From CAMYLR01 sp039588915 (GTDB lineage Bacteria; Gemmatimonadota; Gemmatimonadetes; JACCXV01; JAHWKZ01), in the NCBI GenBank assembly GCA_039588915.1, contig JBDGYV010000003.1, positions 1 through 64,000 of the forward strand: a stretch of DNA of 64,000 nucleotides. Reading direction: 5' to 3'. The first letter of the stretch is position 1. Each line of letters starts with the position of its first letter. Below are positions 7,585-13,883 of the stretch, piece after piece. The position numbers and the translations under genes were made by a program. The notes under the pieces were generated by a model. It did not search any database. It saw only the letters and a program-made list of their open reading frames with translations, and had not been told where the DNA came from.

Positions 7585-8615
7585 TCCAACCCGGAGAACT
7601 CGCCAAACGACTGGCAGGACTACCACTCGACGTCGAAGAGTGTCGGATCGAGATCGGCTCAGTGCCGGCGGTCGGCTACTACGGTGGAGCACCCAGACCC
7701 ACCGGCACAGTCGTACTGATCGGGGGTGGATACCTCGGCCGCGGCGAAAACGTCGATTGGACACCCGAGGACCAAACGACTTTCAGGGACACCGTGCAAG
7801 ACGCGGTTGCCGCCAGCCGCACGACGGTCGGTGAGCTCAGTGAGCAACTGGAGCAGGACTTGGTCGCACACCACCGGGCCGCGATCGAGGCGGCGGCCAT
7901 CGACCTGGCGTTGCGTCAAGGCGAAAGCAATCTGTTTGCGATCGCCGCGCTGCCGGCAGAGCCGGTGACCTTTTGTTGGTCGATCGGTCACGACCTGTCG
8001 AAAACCGTCGGTGGACCGCTGGCAGCGGTGCGAACAATTCTAAACGCTGAGCCAAACGCCACCCTCAAGCTTGACGTCCCGGTCGACGGATGGCCGGAAG
8101 CAACGTGGTCGGAGTTGGCTGTTATCGACCGAGTGAGGATCGTCGATTTCAAGCGTCAGGGCACAGGTCACTCTGTGGCGCTCGCGCATCGGTACTTGCC
8201 AGAGGCCTGGCTGGAAGATCCACCCCTGGAAGCGCTTAGCGACAGCGGCCAATCGAGTGCATGGGCCGAGCGAGTGGCGGTGGACGGTTATGCAACGCGA
8301 ATCGCTGACTTGGCTGGGCCCGCTTTTCGACCCGCGGCGATCAACGTCAAAGCGCCCCGCATGGGCGGCCCACTCGAAGCGTTGCGTTGTCTGGACCTAT
8401 GTCGTCAGAATGGCTGGACCGCGTACATCGGGGGCATGTTTGAGGTCGGTCCCGGTCGACCCCAGGCCCGCGTGCTTGCTTCGCTGTTTACCAGCCACCA
8501 ATGGAACGACTTAGCACCCATGCGGCTTTGCGATTCGGATCCCTACCCAACGAGTCCGTTGCCGATATCGTCCGACCCCCGAGGCTTTGGGGAATCCGTT
8601 TCCCTGGCCGACTAG
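7581..8615 (+). CDS. Enolase-superfamily protein of unknown substrate, coupled to EgtD-EgtB
   Basis: 344 aa from TTG at 7581, chosen because it overlaps the EgtD-EgtB stop as TTGA; no in-frame ATG fits better. A capping domain (residues 1-120) is followed by the barrel signatures of the enolase superfamily: TLKLDVPVDGW (KxD at beta2, where many members have KxK), DF at beta3, AWLEDPP (metal-ligand Glu), VAVDGY (possible third ligand), INVKAPRMGG (beta6 Lys and GG turn) and YIGGMFEVGPGRPQ. The last two motifs resemble the methylaspartate ammonia-lyase and OSBS-like branches. The family abstracts a proton alpha to a carboxylate and often eliminates a leaving group. Its position suggests a role in ergothioneine formation or processing. 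Its stop overlaps that of thrS convergently (CTAG). Confidence 0.75.
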   Translation: MIQPGELAKRLAGLPLDVEECRIEIGSVPAVGYYGGAPRPTGTVVLIGGGYLGRGENVDWTPEDQTTFRDTVQDAVAASRTTVGELSEQLEQDLVAHHRAAIEAAAIDLALRQGESNLFAIAALPAEPVTFCWSIGHDLSKTVGGPLAAVRTILNAEPNATLKLDVPVDGWPEATWSELAVIDRVRIVDFKRQGTGHSVALAHRYLPEAWLEDPPLEALSDSGQSSAWAERVAVDGYATRIADLAGPAFRPAAINVKAPRMGGPLEALRCLDLCRQNGWTAYIGGMFEVGPGRPQARVLASLFTSHQWNDLAPMRLCDSDPYPTSPLPISSDPRGFGESVSLAD

Positions 8616-10552
8616 CCAGCGACCCCAGGTCGAGGTGCCGCACCCTCCTCCATGATCCGACGCGCGAAGTGATCAATCTCCATCGACCCCAGTTCCCCTT
8701 CCACGTGGGATCGAACGCTGACATGCCCTATCCCCAGCTCACGCTCGCCGACGACGACCATGTACGGAATCTTCTGGGTCTCGGCATCCCTCACCTTGTA
8801 ACCCACGCCCTCTCTCCGGTCGTCCACGTGCACTCGGACCTCGTGGCGACGTAGATGAGTGGCAACACTCTCGGCGTAATCATTGAACTGGTCGCTCACC
8901 GGAATGATGCGCACTTGCTCGGGCGCTAACCACGTAGGAAACGCTCCTCCATAATGCTCGATGAGAACACCCAAGAACCGCTCGATCGATCCGAGGATCG
9001 TTCGATGGATGACGACCGGTCGTTCCTCGCTCCCGTCAGAGGCGGTGTAGTGCAGGTCGAAACGCTCCGGCAGGTTGAAGTCCAACTGGATCGTCGCCAA
9101 CTGCCACCGGCGCCCTAGTGCGTCCGTGGCCTGAAAGTCGATCTTGGGGCCGTAGAACGCCCCCTCGCCGGCGCTGATGGTGAACTCCCGCTCGTTATCG
9201 ACCAACGCCTGCTCGAGTACCGCCTCGGCCCGATCCCACATCTCATCGGTACCAATGTACGAATCTGGGCGGGTCGATAGCTCCACCTCGATCTCGAACC
9301 CGAAGACATCCCCAAGCACGAACTCTACGAGTCCGAGCAAGGATGTCACCTCGGCCTGAATCTGATCGGGTGTGCAGAAGATGTGTGCGTCGTCTTGAAC
9401 AAACGTACGCACGCGCAGAAGCCCGCTGATGACGCCCGACTTTTCGTACCGGTGCAATCGACCGAAGTCCGTATACCGGATTGGCAGGTCTCGATACGAT
9501 CGCTTGCGACTCGAGTATACGAACGTCGACGCCGGGCAGTTCATCGGTTTGATCGCCATTTCGCGGTCATCCGCAGCGGTGAAGTACATGTGCTCGCGGT
9601 AGTTGTCGTAGTGGCCCGACCGGTGCCAGAGTTCTACATCGTAGATCTGCGGGGTGACGATTTCGTCGTGTGGCCACTCAGTTGCGAACAGTTCGCGCAT
9701 GAAGCTTTGTAGCCGGTTGTAGATCCAGGCGCCCTTGGGATGAAAGTACGGGCTCGCCGGCGCGTTGGGATGAAACGAGAAAAGATCCAACTCGCGACCA
9801 AGCCGACGATGGTCACGCGCTTTGGCAGCCTCGATCCGCTCCAGGTGCTGCTCCAGCTCAGCTTTGTCGAAGAAAGCGGTCCCATAGATCCGGGTGAGCA
9901 TCTTGTTCCGCTCATCGCCGCGCCAATAAGCCCCAGCGGTAGACAACAACCGATAAATCCCCAACTTGCCGGTGGCCGGCACGTGCGGGCCGCGACAGAG
10001 GTCGATCCACTCCCCCTGGCGGTACAGCGTCAAGGTCTCGTCCGGTGGTAGGTCCTCGATGATCTCGATCTTGTAAGGCTCATCGAGCTCACGAAACAGC
10101 GCCACCGCCTCGTCGCGGGACACAACTTCGCGGGTGATCTCCAGGTTCTCCTTAGCGATCTTGGCCATCTCCGCCTCGATCGCCTCGAAATCTTCCGGCG
10201 TGAATGGCGGGTCGCGATCGAAATCGTAGTAGAAGCCATCGGCTATTACGGGACCGATCGTCACTTTGGTCTCGGGCCACAGCCGCTGAACCGCCTGGGC
10301 CATGAGATGGGCGGTGGAATGACGGAAGATATCGAGCGCCTCGGGGTCACGGCTGGTCAGGATCCGGAGTTGGGAGTCGCGCTCCAGCGGCCGACCTAGG
10401 TCGTAGGGTTGCCCGTCGACCTCCGCCGCCAACGCCGCCCGAGCGAGACCGGAGCCGATCCGGCTTGCGACGTCGAGCGGCGTTGAACCGGCCGCCATGT
10501 CAAGTGTGGCCCCATCGGGCAGAGCGATGGTCGTGGTCTTTTCGTTAGTCAT
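8612..10552 (-). CDS. thrS: Threonyl-tRNA synthetase
   Basis: 646 aa, ATG start, normal length. It has an N-terminal TGS domain (IALPDGATLDMAAGSTPLDV), an editing domain with RHSTAHLMAQAV (HxxxH) and the SAD motif region, a class II catalytic core with MAIKPMNCPAS (zinc Cys) and FVQDDAHIFC, motif 3 near ERFLGVLIEHYGGAFP, and a C-terminal anticodon-binding domain (VRIIPVSDQFNDYA). It charges tRNA-Thr. It converges with the enolase-superfamily gene with a 4-bp overlap. No T-box-like leader is visible in the 60 bp upstream. Confidence 0.97.
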   Translation of the reverse strand: MTNEKTTTIALPDGATLDMAAGSTPLDVASRIGSGLARAALAAEVDGQPYDLGRPLERDSQLRILTSRDPEALDIFRHSTAHLMAQAVQRLWPETKVTIGPVIADGFYYDFDRDPPFTPEDFEAIEAEMAKIAKENLEITREVVSRDEAVALFRELDEPYKIEIIEDLPPDETLTLYRQGEWIDLCRGPHVPATGKLGIYRLLSTAGAYWRGDERNKMLTRIYGTAFFDKAELEQHLERIEAAKARDHRRLGRELDLFSFHPNAPASPYFHPKGAWIYNRLQSFMRELFATEWPHDEIVTPQIYDVELWHRSGHYDNYREHMYFTAADDREMAIKPMNCPASTFVYSSRKRSYRDLPIRYTDFGRLHRYEKSGVISGLLRVRTFVQDDAHIFCTPDQIQAEVTSLLGLVEFVLGDVFGFEIEVELSTRPDSYIGTDEMWDRAEAVLEQALVDNEREFTISAGEGAFYGPKIDFQATDALGRRWQLATIQLDFNLPERFDLHYTASDGSEERPVVIHRTILGSIERFLGVLIEHYGGAFPTWLAPEQVRIIPVSDQFNDYAESVATHLRRHEVRVHVDDRREGVGYKVRDAETQKIPYMVVVGERELGIGHVSVRSHVEGELGSMEIDHFARRIMEEGAAPRPGVAG

Positions 10553-10613
10553 AGGTTGGCGAAGCTACGCGGCGTTTCTAGGACCGGCAAAACAGGTTCG
10601 CCGTTTAGTCGCA

Positions 10614-10985
10614 CTAATCCACTTCGGCGGCAGCTTCAGTTGAGATGTCGGGACCGAGCCAGCCCCAACGCTCGAAATCCACCCGTCCGTCGAGATCGAA
10701 CTTAACGCCCTCCCGCTCGAGCAGGGCTCGCTGAAGCTCTGGCGGAATCCCGACCTTGCCGATTGAGATCTCCCCATGCACGTTGATTATCCGCTGCCAC
10801 GGGACATCAGCGTCTTCCGGAAGCGCGTGGAGCGCCCACCCCACGGTCCTAGCCGCTCTCGGTTTGCCGCATAGCGCCGCTATGTGACCGTAGGTTGCCA
10901 CTCTCCCGCGAGGGACACGTCGAACCATCGCGTAGACATCTTCGTAAAACGACGACCTAGATCGTTTGGGCGTGGCGGGAGTCAC
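10614..10985 (-). CDS. Alkyltransferase-like (ATL) protein, MGMT family
   Basis: 123 aa with a GTG start; the only ATG is inside the conserved fold. It matches the C-terminal DNA-binding domain of O6-alkylguanine-DNA alkyltransferases: FYEDVYAMVRRVPRGRVATY, ARTVGWALHALPED, then PWQRIINVHGEIS. The Cys of the active-site PCHR motif is replaced by Trp (PWQR), the signature of ATL proteins. These flip and bind O6-alkylguanine and hand the lesion to nucleotide excision repair instead of repairing it. A perfect 14-bp palindrome lies directly before the start codon. Confidence 0.9.
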   Translation of the reverse strand: MTPATPKRSRSSFYEDVYAMVRRVPRGRVATYGHIAALCGKPRAARTVGWALHALPEDADVPWQRIINVHGEISIGKVGIPPELQRALLEREGVKFDLDGRVDFERWGWLGPDISTEAAAEVD

Positions 10986-10999
10986 CGGGGCATGCCCCG
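10986..10999. promoter_or_regulatory. Perfect 14-bp palindrome abutting the ATL start codon
   Basis: CGGGGCATGCCCCG is its own reverse complement and directly precedes the GTG start of the ATL gene. A second perfect palindrome, ACGGCGCGCCGT, lies at 11023-11034. Either could be an operator, or an mRNA stem covering the ribosome-binding region. No Shine-Dalgarno sequence is visible between the palindrome and the GTG. Function is unproven. Confidence 0.35.
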
Positions 11000-11080
11000 T
11001 AGATCGTCGACGAACGACGAAAACGGCGCGCCGTCAGGCTTCCCTAACGACGCGCCCAAAGAGTCCTTCCAAACAGAGTC

Positions 11081-11110
11081 TGGTGGAGCTGATCGGAATC
11101 GAACCGACGA
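11081..11110 (-). repeat. Distal attachment-site repeat: copy of the tRNA-Ala 3' end
   Basis: Thirty bases identical to 12142-12171. They include the CCA end, acceptor 3' strand and TPsiC arm of tRNA-Ala (GGTTCGATTCC on the minus strand). Upstream of this the sequence does not form anticodon or D arms, so it is an att copy and not a tRNA gene. Confidence 0.85.
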
Positions 11111-11177
11111 TGGCTCTTGGGGCCCCAGGTCATCAGGCCTCTCGCCGCGACACGGTTCTCTCAAGAAGCGCTGTACA

Positions 11178-11648
11178 TCAGCCGATCTCTAGATTTCCGC
11201 AGGCGACAATGTTACCGATCTCTTCCTCGGACTCGTGCACATTGACGTAGTAGTCAGCTCCTGGCTCGAGCGTGGCTTCGAACCTCGCCGTGGCGTTGTC
11301 TTGTCCCTCGGTCGAGCTCGGAACCAGCGGCGGGTAGTCGTCAGGATTGCCCAGTATCGGCCCATCGGAGCCGCATCGGCCCACGTGGACGTGCCACGGA
11401 TAGCTTCCCGCAGCAAGGCCTCCCCGCAGCGTAAGAGTAGCTCGTACCGACAAGTCTGGGAGCCGCGTCATCGTTGCATTGGCCACCGAGTTCTCCTCGG
11501 CGAACTGCCCCCCACCTACTGCCGTATAAACGCGACCGTGCCACTGCTCGCCCTCCTGTTGGCGGGCTTGTCTCGAGCTACATGCAAAAAGTGCGGTCAT
11601 GGTGAACACGACCGCGAGGGCGACTGACAGATGCTCGAGTCGACGCAT
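11178..11648 (-). CDS. Lipoprotein with a CHRD/SOD-like beta domain
   Basis: 156 aa from ATG at 11648, selected for the strong GGGGGAG Shine-Dalgarno 3-5 bases upstream; a longer TTG start at 11681 is less likely. The signal peptide ends in a lipobox-like ALFAC (Cys22). The mature part contains YPWHVHVGRCGSDGPI, then GADYYVNVHESEEEIG and ACGNLEIG. The His-x-His-x-Gly plus VNVHES plus ACG arrangement resembles CHRD domains and Cu/Zn-SOD-like folds. Enzymatic SOD activity is not supported, because the full Cu/Zn ligand set cannot be assigned. It is cargo of the tRNA-Ala element, exported and lipid-anchored. Confidence 0.7.
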   Translation of the reverse strand: MRRLEHLSVALAVVFTMTALFACSSRQARQQEGEQWHGRVYTAVGGGQFAEENSVANATMTRLPDLSVRATLTLRGGLAAGSYPWHVHVGRCGSDGPILGNPDDYPPLVPSSTEGQDNATARFEATLEPGADYYVNVHESEEEIGNIVACGNLEIG

Positions 11649-11775
11649 AACTCCCCCTTTTCTGGCTTCTTCTTCTGTCAAACCGGACCCAAAACTCTCA
11701 AGAGCAATCTCGTACCTTTGTCGAGGCGTGTTTACTTTATCGAGCCTACCACGAAAAGCGTTGAACGGTCAAACA

Positions 11776-12066
11776 AAAGGGATTACCTGCCGGAAAGACC
11801 CGTCAAAGCCGATGGACCGCCACCTCGCGGACAGATGGCTGCGAGAGGCCGAAAAGCTGGCTGGGCTAGAGCCGCAGGAGGGCGGCTTTTGGCACCCGTT
11901 CCGCAGAAAAGCGGCCACAGAACTCAAGGGGGCGCCAGACAAGGATGTCATGGCGCTTCTCGGGTGGAGTGATCTGCGCAGCCTCAAGACAGCCTGCCAG
12001 CACGCTGACCCCACCACCATGCTCACGGCTCTCGAATCCCGCCAGGAGCTACGGGAGGTTCGATGA
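11776..12066 (+). pseudogene. Tyrosine recombinase/integrase, C-terminal remnant with mutated catalytic Tyr
   Basis: About 96 residues recognisable as the end of a phage-type integrase: KPMDRHLADRWLREAEKLAG, then GGFWHPFRRKAATELK (the HxxR box), KDVMALLGWSDLRSL and CQHADPTTMLTALESRQELR. The nucleophilic Tyr expected before QHAD is Cys (TGC at 11995-11997), one base from a Tyr codon. The N-terminal arm-binding and core regions, including the first catalytic Arg, are absent; upstream sequence in frame has no integrase similarity. It lies about 75 bp from the tRNA-Ala 3' end. Confidence 0.8.
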
Positions 12067-12141
12067 CGCAAAGTGACACACCCCTCCGTTACGGGGTGCT
12101 GTTCACATCCGCCTATCTTATTGCCAGATTACGGGTTAAGT

Positions 12142-12217
12142 TGGTGGAGCTGATCGGAATCGAACCGACGACCTCCTGAGTGCGATTCAGGCGCTCTCCC
12201 AGCTGAGCTACAGCCCC
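12142..12217 (-). tRNA. tRNA-Ala(CGC)
   Basis: A full cloverleaf is present on the minus strand with an encoded CCA. The acceptor stem GGGGCTG/CAGCTCC includes the G3-U70 wobble pair that identifies alanine tRNAs. The anticodon loop ATCGCAC on a CCTGA/TCAGG stem gives anticodon CGC (codon GCG). The TPsiC arm is standard. Its 3' half is duplicated at 11081-11110. Confidence 0.96.
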
Positions 12218-12272
12218 AACTCCGCAAAAATATACCCGGCAGCTCGTAAATCGTCGAACGCGAAACCGGGTG

Positions 12273-13310
12273 CTATTGCGTCAGCAGACCCTCGCCGATC
12301 TCAGTCCATCGCTTCAAGTAGTACTGCATCGTTTCGCGCAGGGTCTCGCGCAAGTCGTACTTCGGCTCCCAGCCGAGTGAGCGGATCTTGGTGATGTCTG
12401 GAGGGAGCCGATCCGAGTCCTCGTACCCCTCGCCGTAAAACTCTTCACCGCTCACATCGACGATCTCGCTTCGCGAAGGCTCGCCGGTGAGCTCCTCGTA
12501 CAATTCGACCATCAGGTTCGCGAGATTGCGCATCGTGATGTTGTTCCCTGGATTACCGATGTTGTAGATCTGATTTTTGGACACACCAGGGTTGTCGAGA
12601 ATCGCTTGGAACGCGCGATTGGCGTCCCCAATATGCAAGAACGTTCGATGCGCCTCGCCACCGTCAACCAGCTGCATACGCCCACCCGTCAACAGCGCGG
12701 ACATGAAATGTGCAAACACTCGCGGACCCCCCTGGCTGTTGGCCGGTACCAGGTAGTCTATGCGACTTCCACAGAAGTTGAACGGGCGGATGATAGTGTA
12801 CTCGATGTTGCCGGCGGTCCCGTGGCCATGGATGACTCTCTCGAGCAACACCTTCGATGTCGCGTAAATCCAGCGCTGCTTTTCCACGGGGCCGAAGAGG
12901 CTGTCGGTCTCGTCTTCGTAATAGCGCTCACCCTCTGTCAGCTTCCCGTACACCTCGGCAGAGGAATACTGTACGAGCTTTACGCCTGGGTTACCGAGAC
13001 ACATGCGAAGAACTTTCATGTTCTGATAAAAATTGAGATCGAAGACTTCGAGCGGAGTCGTGTTATAGAGACTCGGATTCGCGTAAGCGACGAGGTCCAC
13101 GACGAGGTCAGCCTCGGCGATGAGCGCTCTTATAGGATCGTTTTCTTCGCGCACATCTATCTCATGAAAGACAAACCTCTCGCCTTCGATTCCAGCCAGT
13201 TTCTCGTTTGTGATATCAACACCGACGAGGTCATGCTCGCCCCTCGATATCAAATGCTCAACCATGTGGGAGCCGATGAACCCCCCAGCTCCAAGAATCA
13301 GAATGTTCAA
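12273..13310 (-). CDS. NAD-dependent epimerase/decarboxylase, ArnA C-terminal-domain-like
   Basis: 345 aa from TTG at 13310, preceded by AAGGGAG at good spacing; the upstream in-frame extension looks non-coding. It has the Rossmann motif ILGAGGFIGSHM. SSAEVYGK followed by GPVEKQRWIYATSKVLLERV contains the Tyr-x3-Lys of extended SDRs, and IIRPFNFCG, LVDGGEAHRTFLHI and YNIGNPGNN follow. These closely match the C-terminal domain of ArnA, which oxidatively decarboxylates UDP-glucuronate to UDP-4-keto-arabinose, but the fused formyltransferase half of ArnA is absent. Related stand-alone enzymes make UDP-xylose or UDP-apiose. No arn transferase genes are nearby, so the exact product is open. Confidence 0.8.
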   Translation of the reverse strand: MNILILGAGGFIGSHMVEHLISRGEHDLVGVDITNEKLAGIEGERFVFHEIDVREENDPIRALIAEADLVVDLVAYANPSLYNTTPLEVFDLNFYQNMKVLRMCLGNPGVKLVQYSSAEVYGKLTEGERYYEDETDSLFGPVEKQRWIYATSKVLLERVIHGHGTAGNIEYTIIRPFNFCGSRIDYLVPANSQGGPRVFAHFMSALLTGGRMQLVDGGEAHRTFLHIGDANRAFQAILDNPGVSKNQIYNIGNPGNNITMRNLANLMVELYEELTGEPSRSEIVDVSGEEFYGEGYEDSDRLPPDITKIRSLGWEPKYDLRETLRETMQYYLKRWTEIGEGLLTQ

Positions 13311-13410
13311 TTGATGGCTCCCTTCCGGGCCTGCGTTGGAGTCCAGTTCGCCTACCGGGCACCCACAATCTGCATCCTCACGCCATCCCCAGGTAGACCC
13401 GTAGACGTCG

Positions 13411-13875
13411 TCAATGATGGTAGGGCTCACCGCGTATGATCGTCCAGGCGCGGTAGAGCTGCTCTACCAGCACGACCTGTGCCAACTCGTGCGCGAGCGT
13501 TTGAGGTCCCAGCGCGACGCTCCGATCGGCAGCCTCGATCACTGCCGGCGAGAGCCCATCGTCTCCGCCAACCGCGAAAATCGCGCGCCTAACACCGCCA
13601 ATGCACCATTCGTCGAGCAGTGCGGCCCAGCCCTCGGACGCCAGCGATTCCGCCTGTGGTGTCAGGGCGACCAACCGGTCGCGGGAGGCGGTCCCGGCGA
13701 TCTTGAGAATCCGCTGACCCTCATCCTCCAGCGCCTCCGCACCGGCCTTCTTGGAAGGCTTAACGTGCTTCCGCTCGATCCTGCAGAAGCGCTCGATTCG
13801 AACCATATAATCGGTTACGCCAGCCCACACCCAATCGCTTCTAAGTCGATCGACCGCGATGATCTCGATCTGCAC
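13411..13875 (-). CDS. rlmH: 23S rRNA pseudouridine-1915 N3-methyltransferase
   Basis: 154 aa, GTG start. SPOUT/trefoil-knot methyltransferase of the YbeA/RlmH family: VRIERFCRIERK near the N-terminus, LTPQAESLASE, IFAVGGDDGLSP (SAM-binding knot) and the C-terminal ALGPQTLAHELAQVVLVEQL and YRAWTIIRGEPYHH. It methylates m3-Psi at helix 69 of the large subunit. It begins 8 bp after the nadB stop. Confidence 0.95.
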   Translation of the reverse strand: MQIEIIAVDRLRSDWVWAGVTDYMVRIERFCRIERKHVKPSKKAGAEALEDEGQRILKIAGTASRDRLVALTPQAESLASEGWAALLDEWCIGGVRRAIFAVGGDDGLSPAVIEAADRSVALGPQTLAHELAQVVLVEQLYRAWTIIRGEPYHH

Positions 13876-13883
13876 GTACTTCT

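Larger units (their letters stand above)
11081..12171. mobile_element. Remnant of a small integrated element at tRNA-Ala
   Basis: The segment lies between a 30-base copy of the tRNA-Ala 3' end (11081-11110) and the same 30 bases inside the intact tRNA-Ala gene (12142-12171). It holds a lipoprotein gene and, next to the tRNA, the C-terminal remnant of a tyrosine recombinase pointing toward the tRNA. This is the usual architecture of tRNA-integrating islands. At about 1.06 kb, with a damaged integrase, it is probably the deleted remains of a larger island. Confidence 0.75.

Noticed and set aside
11081..11165. Possible second tRNA-Ala gene
   Set aside because: Only the last 30 bases match the tRNA. 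The sequence further in cannot form the anticodon, D or acceptor 5' arms, so it is an attachment-site copy.
12079..12098. Rho-independent terminator after the integrase remnant
   Set aside because: CACCCC/GGGGTG can pair, but no T-run follows, so termination cannot be supported.
13311..13430. N-terminal extension of the ArnA-like gene
   Set aside because: The frame is open but the peptide resembles no SDR N-terminus; a TTG at 13310 with AAGGGAG gives the exact Rossmann start.
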